33,076 nucleotides of DNA from Desulfuromonadales bacterium. GTDB lineage: Bacteria; Desulfobacterota; Desulfuromonadia; Desulfuromonadales; BM103. The translations under genes were made by a program, and so were the position numbers. The stretch's first letter is position 1; the number at the start of each line of letters is the position of its first letter. The stretch lies in the NCBI GenBank assembly GCA_030630015.1, contig DAOVNV010000003.1:1-33076 (forward strand), written 5' to 3'. The notes under the pieces were generated by a model. It was given only the letters and a program-made list of their open reading frames with translations. It made no database searches and was not told the DNA's origin. Of the stretch, positions 15,524-22,746 are shown piece after piece.

Positions 15524-15649
15524 ATGATGCGAATCGATATAATATTTAAGGTCTTTTTCATTGTCACAATATTTTTGATACTGCATGGTTGTGAAGGTCA
15601 TGACAGTGAAAATCTATTTTTCAAGACTTCTGTGTTTTCGGGGTCATAA
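15524..15649 (+). CDS. possible 41-residue lipoprotein-like peptide
   Basis: The frame begins ATGATG three bases after the truncated fragment. It encodes a hydrophobic segment (IIFKVFFIVTIFLILHGC) ending in a lipobox-like LHGC, then about 18 residues (EGHDSENLFFKT...). This resembles a lipoprotein signal peptide with almost no mature protein, so it may be a remnant of a longer gene. It has no clear Shine-Dalgarno, and its base composition is AT-rich compared with its neighbours. Confidence 0.28.
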   Translation: MMRIDIIFKVFFIVTIFLILHGCEGHDSENLFFKTSVFSGS

Positions 15650-15678
15650 AAAACACGCACCTTCGGAAGGATCATTTT

Positions 15679-16710
15679 ATGAAAATCGCCATATTGGGCC
15701 TGGCCCAGACGGGCAAGAAAACCCTGTTCACCCTGCTCACCGGCCGGCCCGTGCCCGCCACCCGCAAACCGGGCGAGGCCATTGAAGGCGTCGCCCCCAT
15801 CCACGACAGTCGGGTGGACGCCCTGAGCGACCTTTATCAGCCCAAAAAGACCACCTATGCCGAAAACCAGTTCGTGCTCTGCCCCGACATCACCGCCAGC
15901 AGCACGTCGCGTCACTGGATGGATCCGGCCCGGCGCTGCGATCTCCTCTGCGTGCTCACCCGAGCCTTCGATTCCCCGGAGGTCTTCCACCCGTCCGGTT
16001 CGGTGGACCCGGAGCGCGACCGGGCCATGATCGAGGCCGAACTGCTTTTGGCCGACATGCAGTTGGTGGAGACGCGCCTGCAACGCCTCGCCAAGGAAAA
16101 GAAAGGCGGCCAGACCACGGTCCAGGTCCTGGAGGAAGACATCCTGCAACGGTTCAACACCGCCCTGGAGGAGGAAAAATTCCTGTCCACCGTAACGCTT
16201 GAACCCCACGAAGAACAGGTGATCAAAAGCCTCGACCTGGTGACCCGCACGCCGCTGCTTTTCGCCTATAACGTCTCCGAGGACGATATCGGCAAGGATT
16301 TCGGCCCCGGCGTGTTCACCATCTCCTGCGAGATCGAGAGCGAGATCGCCGGCATCGACGACGAGGGGGAACGCCTGGAATTCATGGAGGCCATGGGCAT
16401 CACCCAGCCCAGCCTCGACCGGATCAACGCCGCCCTGTATGACGCTTTGGGCCTCATGAGCTTCTACACCTCCGGCGAGGATGAGTGCCGGGCCTGGACC
16501 ATCCGCAAGGGCTCCAGCGCGCCGGTGGCCGGCGGCAAGATCCACAGCGACATTGAGCGCGGCTTCATCCGGGTCGAGGTCATGAAATACGACGACCTCA
16601 TGGCCGCCGGTTCCGAACAGGGAGTCAAGCAGGCTGGCAAGATGCAGCTGCACGGCAAGGACTACGTCATCGAGGACGGCGACATCTGCCACTTCCTCTT
16701 CAATGTTTGA
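15679..16710 (+). CDS. YchF-like P-loop ATPase paralogue (DUF933/TGS C-terminus)
   Basis: This 343-residue protein is about 20 residues shorter than standard YchF. The P-loop reads GLAQTGKKTLF (residues 7-17) instead of the usual GLPNVGKSTLF. The YchF-type N-x-x-E specificity motif is present as YNVSEDD. The C-terminal TGS/DUF933 region is recognisable by LGLMSFYTSGEDECRAWTI, IHSDIERGFIRVEVMKYDDL, and DYVIEDGDICHFLFNV. YchF is a ribosome-associated ATPase/GTPase. This looks like a second, divergent member. The ribosome site CGGAAGGAT is good. A hairpin (16719-16748) follows the stop. Confidence 0.85.
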   Translation: MKIAILGLAQTGKKTLFTLLTGRPVPATRKPGEAIEGVAPIHDSRVDALSDLYQPKKTTYAENQFVLCPDITASSTSRHWMDPARRCDLLCVLTRAFDSPEVFHPSGSVDPERDRAMIEAELLLADMQLVETRLQRLAKEKKGGQTTVQVLEEDILQRFNTALEEEKFLSTVTLEPHEEQVIKSLDLVTRTPLLFAYNVSEDDIGKDFGPGVFTISCEIESEIAGIDDEGERLEFMEAMGITQPSLDRINAALYDALGLMSFYTSGEDECRAWTIRKGSSAPVAGGKIHSDIERGFIRVEVMKYDDLMAAGSEQGVKQAGKMQLHGKDYVIEDGDICHFLFNV

Positions 16711-16718
16711 AGTTGAAC

Positions 16719-16748
16719 TTCCCCCAGAGGATCCGGGAGGCGGGGGAA
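16719..16748 (+). terminator. possible terminator hairpin after the YchF-like gene
   Basis: TTCCCCC (16719-16725) pairs with GGGGGAA (16742-16748) across a 16-nt loop. It is followed by only TTTC, so termination may be weak. Confidence 0.4.
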
Positions 16749-16758
16749 TTTCGAGGGG

Positions 16759-16772
16759 CCTTTTAAGTGTCC
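16759..16772. repeat. REP-like half unit R12
   Basis: CCTTTTAAGTGTCC matches the second right arm of R10, but no left arm is nearby. It is a remnant. Confidence 0.5.
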
Positions 16773-16802
16773 AGCTCCGCCCAAACAAGGCATAATAGGG
16801 TC

Positions 16803-17654
16803 ATGGCACTCCACCCCTTCACCACCTTCAGCAAGTCGAACCGGCGCCTGATCTTCCTGCTGATCGCCAGCCACCTGCTGTGGAGCTGTGCTGTCTTCGG
16901 CCTCTGGTCGACCGGACGTCTGTTCGAAGCGGCTCTCCCCTGGTGGTCCGGTGCCTTCATCGCCCTGCAACTCTATGCCGCTGCCCAACTGCTCCTGCCC
17001 GTGCTGCTGCTGCACCCCGAAGAACGCAGCCGCGGTTTTTATCTCTTCTGGGGGATGACCCTGGCACTGAGTATCTGGCTGATCAACCAGTTGACTCCAG
17101 GCGGAGGCTGGCAGCCGCTGCTGACCGTGGTCAAGTCGGGTCTGCTGCTGCTGGTAGCGACCGTCATCGGGGCCGCGCTGGCCAGATATGTCCACCGGCT
17201 GTGGGAGATTGTACCGGTCTGCATTGTTATGACGCTGGCCGACCTTGCCAGCTGGCTCTACGGTCCGACCGCCGGTTTCACGCGGGAGATCAAGCAATAT
17301 TACCTGATGCCAGAGGGTCCTCCGCCGCTCATCGACATGGTTTTGATCAAACTGGCATTCCCCGGTCCTGCCGGGTTGGCACCGGTCTTCGGCATCTCCG
17401 ACTGGATTATGGTGGTCTTCTTCGCGATCGTCGCCCGTCGCTACGGGGTCAACGACAACCTGGCCGGGCCAGCCGGTGAGACGCTGGCGAAGCAGGGCCG
17501 GATTGGTCGCTATCTGCCGGTCTCGGTAGCAGCGCTCTTCGTTGCAATCGTGCTGGCGCAGGTGACCGGTCTCTTTATCCCTGCTTTGCCGCTGATTGCC
17601 CTGATCATGCTCCTCTGGTACGCTGCCCGCTATCTGCTGCTGCGGCGGGCCTGA
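16803..17654 (+). CDS. multi-pass membrane protein, hypothetical
   Basis: This 283-residue protein has about eight hydrophobic segments. ATG 16803 is preceded by TAGGG and fits a typical cytoplasmic N-terminus (MALHPFTTFSKSNRR) better than the frame extending to 16767. Two acidic residues lie in or near membrane segments: Asp147 in MTLADLASWLYGP and Asp200 in PVFGISDWIMVVFFAIV. This arrangement recalls GxGD intramembrane aspartyl proteases, but the second motif reads GISD, not GxGD, so the resemblance is weak. No family is assigned. The gene stands alone. Confidence 0.65.
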   Translation: MALHPFTTFSKSNRRLIFLLIASHLLWSCAVFGLWSTGRLFEAALPWWSGAFIALQLYAAAQLLLPVLLLHPEERSRGFYLFWGMTLALSIWLINQLTPGGGWQPLLTVVKSGLLLLVATVIGAALARYVHRLWEIVPVCIVMTLADLASWLYGPTAGFTREIKQYYLMPEGPPPLIDMVLIKLAFPGPAGLAPVFGISDWIMVVFFAIVARRYGVNDNLAGPAGETLAKQGRIGRYLPVSVAALFVAIVLAQVTGLFIPALPLIALIMLLWYAARYLLLRRA

Positions 17655-17679
17655 CCCTTTTTTTGCCACCACAGGTCAT

Positions 17680-17693
17680 GAGAGGCCCCTCTC
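17680..17693. repeat. 14-bp perfect palindrome
   Basis: GAGAGGCCCCTCTC lies just 5' of the SDR fragment. It may be the terminator stem of the preceding gene, but no T-run follows. Confidence 0.3.
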
Positions 17694-17696
17694 AAA

Positions 17697-17807
17697 ATGC
17701 CGAATAATCACAACCAACAACCGATCTTTGTTGCCGGTGTCGGCGGCTATATCGGCGGCCGTCTGGTGCCGCGCCTGTTAGCGGCAGGGTACCGGGTGCG
17801 CAAATGA
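17697..17807 (+). pseudogene. truncated NAD(P)-dependent SDR, N-terminal fragment
   Basis: The 36 codons encode PIFVAGVGGYIGGRLVPRLL followed by AAGYRVRK and a stop. This is the first beta-alpha-beta unit of an atypical SDR (canonical GATGYIGGRLVPRLL), normally about 480 residues when fused to DUF2867. The rest is absent. A DUF2867-type gene lies 1.6 kb downstream (19399-19959), so the two may be the separated ends of one former gene. Confidence 0.7.
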
Positions 17808-17834
17808 CGTGAGACGCGCAAGGCGCCAACTTGA

Positions 17835-18482
17835 TCAAGCTGAGAATTTCGTTCTGAGTTCGGGGGCGACATTCAATAGTTGGCGATTGTGCCATCGGCT
17901 CAACAGCAGTTGCGCCGCCATGGCCCCCATAAAGGCGAGAAACATGTCCCACTGGGTATCCCAGATATCCCCCTGGGTCGCCAGGAAGGCTTCTGCCGCT
18001 TCCCCCGAAAACAGCGCCGTCCACCATTCCACCATCTCATAGAAAGCGCTGAAAGCCAGGCAGGCACTGGTGACCATCAGAAACAACCATTTGCCCGGTA
18101 TGAGCGGTGAACGCCGCAGGAGTATCTCGCGGGCCAGAATGGCCGGTACGAAACCTTGGGCGATATGGCCGATGCGATCATAGTGATTGCGGCTGAAATC
18201 GAACAGGTCCTGCAGCCAGAAACCGAGCGGCACCCTGGCATAGGTGTAATGACCGCCCAGAATCAGAAGCAGGGCATGCAGGCTGAGCAGACAGCAGAGC
18301 AACAGGGTCAAGGGGAAATTGCGCCAGGTAAGCAGAAGCAGAACAACACCGATCATGACCGGCACGGTTTCCAGGAACCAGGTCGGACGATCATAGGGCT
18401 GATAAAATGATACGGCCAGGGCCGTCAGAACAATCATCAGCAGTAACAGGGGCAGGTTTTTCTTCATGATGACAACCAGCAT
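17835..18482 (-). CDS. YjdF family inner-membrane protein (DUF2238)
   Basis: This 215-residue protein has about six transmembrane segments. The signatures GGHYTYARVPLGFWLQ, FDFSRNHYDRIGHIAQGFVPA, FYEMVEWWTALFSG, and GDIWDTQWDMFLAFMGA are those of the DUF2238/YjdF family, whose function is unknown. ATG 18482 has CAGG just upstream; ATG 18467 (MKKNLPLLL) is an alternative. The gene lies in reverse orientation between the SDR fragment and the methyltransferase operon. Confidence 0.9.
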   Translation of the reverse strand: MLVVIMKKNLPLLLLMIVLTALAVSFYQPYDRPTWFLETVPVMIGVVLLLLTWRNFPLTLLLCCLLSLHALLLILGGHYTYARVPLGFWLQDLFDFSRNHYDRIGHIAQGFVPAILAREILLRRSPLIPGKWLFLMVTSACLAFSAFYEMVEWWTALFSGEAAEAFLATQGDIWDTQWDMFLAFMGAMAAQLLLSRWHNRQLLNVAPELRTKFSA

Positions 18483-18589
18483 AACCTGAATTTATAATTC
18501 TGTCTCTCTTTGCGTTCTTTATGGTTTTGCGTTAAATATTTATAGCCTTTGTGAGAGTTATCGTCCCCCAAAAAACAGGGTAAACGTTC

Positions 18590-19402
18590 ATGTATGATTT
18601 CAGCCGTTGCAAACTCTGCGGGGAAAACACCGCCGCACCGAAATACAAATTGAAGCAGATGTCGCTGTATGCCTGCTCCAACTGTGATTTTCATTATATC
18701 GATGTTCTTGATGATTTTCCGGATGAGCAGCCGGGGAAATCTCTGCTGACGGAAAAGGCCCGCAACTTCATCGAGAGCAAACTGCCGCAGAACGCCATCC
18801 AGCTCAAAAAGGATCTGGAGTTTGTCAAAGCGCATGTGGCGCTGGCGGGGGTGCCTTGCCTCGATATCGGCGCCGGGGCGGGGCTGTTTCCGTCCCTGTT
18901 GAAGGAAGCGGGGGCCGTGCCGCATGGGATCGAACCCCAGCAGATTTTCCGGGAGTTTGCCCTTGAGAAATTTCAGATCTCTTTAAGGCGTGAGTTGATC
19001 GACGATCCTTACTGGCAGAATGAATACGCCGGATACTTCGATGTGGTGACGCTCTGGGACACTCTGGAGCATGTCAATTTCCCGGCTGAAACTATTAAGG
19101 CCGCAAGTCGGCTGATCAAGCCGGGTGGGTATCTGTTTCTCGACACCCCCTCGCGTGATTCATTCTTCTACCGTGTCAGCGAATGGTCGTGCCGTCTCAG
19201 TCAGGGCAGCAAAGCTCTGCTGCTGAACAGCCTCTACTCGCCGAAACCCTACTGTCATAAACAGATTTTTACGACGGCACAACTATGGGCGCTGCTGGAA
19301 AATTCCGGATTTTCAGTTGTCGGACGCTCCTCGTTGCATCGCTCCGGAAACAAACTGGTTGTTACCTGTCGGAAGTCCTGCGAACGACGGGGGGGGAAAT
19401 GA
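18590..19402 (+). CDS. zinc-ribbon class I SAM-dependent methyltransferase
   Basis: This 270-residue protein has a four-Cys zinc ribbon (C7-x2-C10 and C29-x2-C32) at the N-terminus. A Methyltransf_23-type domain follows, with motif I CLDIGAGAGLFPSLL, the post-motif-I acidic residue in HGIEPQ, FDVVTLWDTLEHV, and LIKPGGYLFLDTPS. The small zinc ribbon before this domain is frequent in methyltransferases of cell-surface or secondary-metabolite pathways. The acceptor is not predictable. The stop TGA overlaps the next start (ATGA at 19399-19402), so translation is coupled to the DUF2867 gene. Confidence 0.88.
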   Translation: MYDFSRCKLCGENTAAPKYKLKQMSLYACSNCDFHYIDVLDDFPDEQPGKSLLTEKARNFIESKLPQNAIQLKKDLEFVKAHVALAGVPCLDIGAGAGLFPSLLKEAGAVPHGIEPQQIFREFALEKFQISLRRELIDDPYWQNEYAGYFDVVTLWDTLEHVNFPAETIKAASRLIKPGGYLFLDTPSRDSFFYRVSEWSCRLSQGSKALLLNSLYSPKPYCHKQIFTTAQLWALLENSGFSVVGRSSLHRSGNKLVVTCRKSCERRGGK

Positions 19403-19959
19403 TATCCCCCGGCGATCCGACTCGGGCGGGGGAGAAGCTTTTCACCGATTCGCGGCGGGTGATCATCGATGCTGAAGCAGCTGAAATCTGGCCGGTGCTC
19501 GCATCGATCGGTGGTGAAGTCGGCTGGTATTACGCCAATTGGCTCTGGAAATTGCGCGGCATGATCGATCAGGTTTTTGGTGGCGTTGGCCTCAGTCGCG
19601 GGCGCCGTGACCCTCAAAAGGTTTCCCCCGGCGACCCGCTTGATTTCTGGCGGGTGGCCGAGGTTGAACCACCGAAGCTGCTCCTGCTGAAAGCCGAAAT
19701 GAAACTACCGGGCGAAGCAATGCTTTGTTTCAAACTGCAGCCGTTGGATGATGGTCGCACCGAATTGCGCCTGATCGCTCGTTTCCTGTCGCGTGGTCTG
19801 CTTGGACTGGCCTACTGGTACGGAGTCACCCCGTTTCACAGCTATACCTTTGACGGAATGTTGCGTGGCATCGCCAATGCGGCCCAAGCCCCGATCAGTT
19901 CAGGCCCGGAACGCTTTCAGGAAAAAGGCCGACAAATAACCGGATGGAAGAATTTTTAA
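19399..19959 (+). CDS. DUF2867 (SRPBCC-like) protein
   Basis: This 186-residue protein has the pattern SRRVIIDAEAAEIWPVLASIG near the N-terminus, then GWYYANWLWKLRGMIDQVFGG, DFWRVAEVEPPKLLLL, and LGLAYWYGVTPFHSYTFDGML. That is the DUF2867 domain, commonly the C-terminal half of SDR fusion proteins. Here it stands alone, with an ATG overlapping the methyltransferase stop. It overlaps the YqaA-like gene by 16 bp at its 3' end, making a tight three-gene operon. A lipid or hydrophobic ligand is possible from the START-like fold. See also the SDR fragment at 17697. Confidence 0.8.
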   Translation: MISPGDPTRAGEKLFTDSRRVIIDAEAAEIWPVLASIGGEVGWYYANWLWKLRGMIDQVFGGVGLSRGRRDPQKVSPGDPLDFWRVAEVEPPKLLLLKAEMKLPGEAMLCFKLQPLDDGRTELRLIARFLSRGLLGLAYWYGVTPFHSYTFDGMLRGIANAAQAPISSGPERFQEKGRQITGWKNF

Positions 19960-20390
19960 TCAATTATGGGCTCCTGTCCCTTTTCCTGCTGAGTCTGCTC
20001 GCTTCAACCCTTATCCCCTTGGGCTCCGAATGGCTGCTGGTCACCTTGCTTTTGCAGGGAGTTGATCCCGTGTGGGCGGTCGGGCTGGCTACGGCGGGAA
20101 ATACCCTGGGCGCCTGCACCACCTATCTGATCGGACTGTACGGGGGAGATTACCTGGTCCGCAAGGTGTTGCGGATCAGCGCTGAAGCTCGCGAGAGGGC
20201 CGGGCGCAGTTATGCCCGTTACGGGTCCTGGTCCCTGCTGCTTTCCTGGCTGCCTGTCATAGGCGACCCGTTGTGCCTGGTCGGGGGCTTGCTCAAAGTT
20301 CAGTTCAGGTGGTTTCTGCTGCTGGTCTGCAGTGGCAAGCTGGCGCGCTACCTGGCGGTCTGTTGGCTTACTCTCGGCGTGGCGGGCTGA
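19944..20390 (+). CDS. YqaA/DedA-like (VTT domain) membrane protein
   Basis: This 148-residue protein has four hydrophobic segments. The sequence LLASTLIPLGSEWLLVTLLL, VGLATAGNTLGACTTYLIGLYGG, then YGSWSLLLSWLPVIGDPLCLVGGLL matches the YqaA subgroup of the DedA/SNARE-associated family, with the G-x-x-x-G and F/Y-R motifs. Related DedA proteins act as lipid or polyprenyl-phosphate flippases. It is the last gene of the operon, starting inside the DUF2867 gene. Confidence 0.88.
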   Translation: MEEFLINYGLLSLFLLSLLASTLIPLGSEWLLVTLLLQGVDPVWAVGLATAGNTLGACTTYLIGLYGGDYLVRKVLRISAEARERAGRSYARYGSWSLLLSWLPVIGDPLCLVGGLLKVQFRWFLLLVCSGKLARYLAVCWLTLGVAG

Positions 20391-20414
20391 CTAGCACCCT
20401 GTAACCCATATAAT
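20387..20414 (+). promoter_or_regulatory. promoter candidate upstream of the glycine-zipper lipoprotein
   Basis: A perfect -10 TATAAT (20409-20414) and a -35-like CTGACT (20387-20392) are 16 bp apart. The leader to the next gene would be about 160 nt. Confidence 0.5.
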
Positions 20415-20416
20415 GT

Positions 20417-20436
20417 CGCAAAATTGCAATCTTGCG
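20417..20436. promoter_or_regulatory. 20-bp operator-like palindrome at the predicted start site
   Basis: CGCAA...TTGCG arms enclose ATTGCAAT; only one symmetric pair is mismatched. It starts 3 bp after the -10, so a bound repressor would cover the transcription start. Confidence 0.45.
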
Positions 20437-20581
20437 ATAGACTTAGTGCATGGCTCACACTTTTTTCTGTGTTTGTTGTCAACCAAAGCTCATTTCAAAC
20501 GTCTCATAATGTAAAGTCTAAATTGAGGGTATCGGACCATTTGGACACACTGTAATGGGACCGAAATGAAAAGAGGGACTG

Positions 20582-21163
20582 ATGCCAATGCTCACAAAGT
20601 CACAGGATCGAATACGCTGGTTTTTAACTGGATTGCTGGGCCTCACCTTACTGACCATTTCATGTTCGCCCAGGCCAGCACATTATGTAACAGAACCTAG
20701 CGTCATTCCAGATCCGCCGATATCGACCCGGATTTATTTCTATCCAAACCAGGGCCAGACTGCAGAACAACAGGATCGCGACCGCTACGAATGCTATCTC
20801 TGGGCGGTGCAAAAGAGTGGTTTTGATCCAAGCTCGTCTCAATTGGTTCCTCACCAGAGAGTCCTGGTCACGCCGGAGCCCCCGACCGGGTATGACACTG
20901 TTGCCGGTGCGGCGACTGGTGCTATCCTTGGTGCGATCATTGGTTCGCCGGGGAGTACGGGCGAAGGGGCCGTCATCGGGGCGTTGGCGGGGGCTGCTAT
21001 CGGTGCCTCATCGGATGCGGCACGTCAGGAGCAGGCTGACCGGGTTCAGAGCCGGTATGACCAGCAGACGGCAAAACGCTACTCCGACCAGGAGCGGAAG
21101 GCCAGGAATTATCGTCGTGCCATGTCCGCATGTCTCGAAGGGCGTGATTATACCGTACACTGA
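20582..21163 (+). CDS. glycine-zipper outer-membrane lipoprotein, split-domain type
   Basis: This is a 193-residue lipoprotein precursor. It has GAGGG as ribosome site, a signal peptide (WFLTGLLGLTLLTISC) and a lipobox Cys near residue 28. Residues about 100-145 (AGAATGAILGAIIGSPGSTG..., AVIGALAGAAIGASS) form a glycine zipper like those of SlyB/OmpA-like lipoproteins. The flanks IYFYPNQGQTAEQQDRDRYEC...SGFDP and YRRAMSACLEGRDYTV match the C-terminal part of the next gene. The zipper therefore appears inserted into a shared domain that includes two conserved cysteines. It is probably an envelope protein cotranscribed with 21214-21906, 50 bp away. Confidence 0.75.
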   Translation: MPMLTKSQDRIRWFLTGLLGLTLLTISCSPRPAHYVTEPSVIPDPPISTRIYFYPNQGQTAEQQDRDRYECYLWAVQKSGFDPSSSQLVPHQRVLVTPEPPTGYDTVAGAATGAILGAIIGSPGSTGEGAVIGALAGAAIGASSDAARQEQADRVQSRYDQQTAKRYSDQERKARNYRRAMSACLEGRDYTVH

Positions 21164-21213
21164 AACAACTGAAAGATGGATAGTTCGACGACCTCCTGGA
21201 AAAGGATAAGACC

Positions 21214-21906
21214 ATGAAGATCAAGCGGATCGCAATTTTCGGACTCTTGCTGATGTTGAGCTTATCGCTTGTCGCAGGCCCGGCATGGGCCGATCGTCGA
21301 CCTCGGCGTGATGATCCAAGGTCAGGTAAACATTACAAGGAACGAGGTTACATCCTCGATAAGCGCTATAGTCACAACCGCTACTATCCACCGCGCAGGG
21401 CCGTGGTCAAGGCGTTGCCACGCGGCTACCGGGTCATTCCACATCACAGAACAGACTACTACTTTTACGGCGGGGTCTGGTACCGTCCGTCCGGTTCGTA
21501 CTTTTCGGTGGTTGTCCCTCCGATCGGCCTGATTGTACCGATCCTGCCCCACTTCTACACAACGATCTGGGTTGGCGGCCTCCCCTACTACTATGCTGCG
21601 GGCACCTATTATACGTGGCACCCGCGAGAAAGAGGCTACATCGTAACGGCACCACCACCCGCATCCGCGGTCATTGAAGAACCGGAAGTTCCGTCTCCGT
21701 TGTATATTTATCCCAAGTTGGGACAAAGCGAGCAGCAGCAGGCAACGGACCGTTATGAATGCCATCGCTGGTCGGTAGACCAGACCGGCTTTGACCCGAC
21801 TCAACCTGGCGGCAATGTCCCTGCAGCCGAAAATGAGAGCAGGCGCGCTGATTATCAAAGGGCCATGAAGGCCTGCCTTGAAGCACGCGACTATAGTGTT
21901 CAGTAG
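21214..21906 (+). CDS. exported Tyr/Pro/Gly-rich envelope protein (DUF6515-like)
   Basis: This 230-residue precursor has a clear Sec signal peptide (IFGLLLMLSLSLVAGPAWA). An Arg/Tyr-rich segment follows, then repeated YY/WYRPSGSYF, LPYYYAAGTYYTW and RGYIVTAPPP motifs. These are typical of DUF6515-like exported proteins near glycine-zipper lipoproteins. The C-terminal ~65 residues (IYPKLGQSEQQQATDRYEC, QTGFDP, YQRAMKACLEARDYSV) are clearly related to those of the preceding gene but lack the zipper. Two conserved Cys may form a disulfide. Function is unknown. The ribosome site GGAAAAGGAT precedes ATG 21214. The perfect hairpin R13 follows the gene. Confidence 0.75.
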   Translation: MKIKRIAIFGLLLMLSLSLVAGPAWADRRPRRDDPRSGKHYKERGYILDKRYSHNRYYPPRRAVVKALPRGYRVIPHHRTDYYFYGGVWYRPSGSYFSVVVPPIGLIVPILPHFYTTIWVGGLPYYYAAGTYYTWHPRERGYIVTAPPPASAVIEEPEVPSPLYIYPKLGQSEQQQATDRYECHRWSVDQTGFDPTQPGGNVPAAENESRRADYQRAMKACLEARDYSVQ

Positions 21907-21931
21907 AGAGAAAATGCCATTCAAAGTTTAT

Positions 21932-21967
21932 CTCAAAAGGGACATCCATCAGGGTGTCCCTTTTGAG
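21932..21967. terminator. REP-like long palindrome R13, likely terminator
   Basis: CTCAAAAGGGACA and TGTCCCTTTTGAG are perfect 13-bp arms around a 10-nt loop, 25 bp after the preceding stop. The right arm is that of the CACTC-type REP units, but the left half is a new combination. Confidence 0.7.
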
Positions 21968-21986
21968 TAACCCCGTAGCCTTGGCA

Positions 21987-22019
21987 TAAAAAAGGTGATT
22001 GATGCTTCCATCAACCACC
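21987..22019 (-). terminator. rho-independent terminator of the ferritin-like gene
   Basis: On the minus strand GGTGGTTGATG-GAAG-CATCAATCACC (10 of 11 pairs) is followed by a run of T, starting 42 nt after the stop at 22062. Confidence 0.85.
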
Positions 22020-22061
22020 CGAGCCGGTCTATTGCATGGGAATACCGTGGAAGTCCCCGGA

Positions 22062-22535
22062 TCAGTTCTGCGTTAAAAAATGTGCTTCGTAGCTGTCTTC
22101 AAGCTTCTGCAGCAACCTGGTCTGTTCATCACCGAGGCGTTTAAACACTGCACTCATCGGCGCTCCGGTGCAGGCCTTGCTCATGTTGTGGTAAAACTCT
22201 ATGGCTTCCGTTACCATGTGAACCGAATAAGACAAGGCATCACGCGCATCGGCATCGGCTGACAGCTGCTTTTTGCCGAACCGTGGATCGAGATGCATGG
22301 TCGGAACTGCGACATGCAGTTCAAGGTCGTCAATTGTTCCTTCGAGCAGGGCTTTCTCGATCTGCTGTTTTTGATTGAGTTTACCAAGGGCGGCTTCCCT
22401 GAGAATGTCCTTGGCATGTGTACTTTCAACAGCCTGGATCGCTCCGAGAAAGTCGCTAAAAATTGTATTCTCCATCTCGATCGCTTTTTCCAGCGCAGTT
22501 TCCAGAGTAAAACAAATCTGACTCTGCTCATTCAT
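22062..22535 (-). CDS. ferritin-like / rubrerythrin-related protein
   Basis: This 157-residue, mostly helical protein starts at ATG 22535 with GGAGGTGG upstream. Helix 1 carries LEKAIEMENTIFSDFLGAIQ, with a Glu as in ferritin-like di-iron proteins, and ESTHAKDILREAALGKLNQKQQ gives an E..H-like pair. A later helix has TEAIEFYHNMSKACTG. This spacing suggests a ferritin-like four-helix bundle, though not every rubrerythrin ligand can be confirmed and no rubredoxin domain is present. It may handle iron or peroxide. It is monocistronic, with its own terminator, and divergent from the GntR operon. Confidence 0.7.
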   Translation of the reverse strand: MNEQSQICFTLETALEKAIEMENTIFSDFLGAIQAVESTHAKDILREAALGKLNQKQQIEKALLEGTIDDLELHVAVPTMHLDPRFGKKQLSADADARDALSYSVHMVTEAIEFYHNMSKACTGAPMSAVFKRLGDEQTRLLQKLEDSYEAHFLTQN

Positions 22536-22738
22536 GGCTCCACCTCCATCCGATCAGTAGGGGTTCCGTTATGCCGCTCTTCACGAGTTGTCACTTCTCG
22601 CAACATTAAATACCGTCCTTGAATTGTATCAATGATTTAAAACCTTGCTACTGATTCCTGGAGTTTTTAATTGCGATGCAGTGAGATGGGAAACCCCCTT
22701 TGGCCGGCGCTGCGGCAGAGGAGCTTGCTACCGAGCAT
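22536..22738. other. intergenic stretch, nothing recognised
   Basis: This lies between the ferritin-like gene and MITE copy 1. It must contain the ferritin-like promoter on the minus strand, but no clear hexamer pair was found. Confidence 0.35.
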
Positions 22739-22746
22739 CCAGATTC

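Noticed and set aside
15598..16788. Minus-strand open frame of 396 codons opposite the YchF-like gene
   Set aside because: It has no known motifs and the plus-strand gene is well supported. The same reasoning applies to 2380-3333, 16662-17672 and 28026-29063 (all minus).
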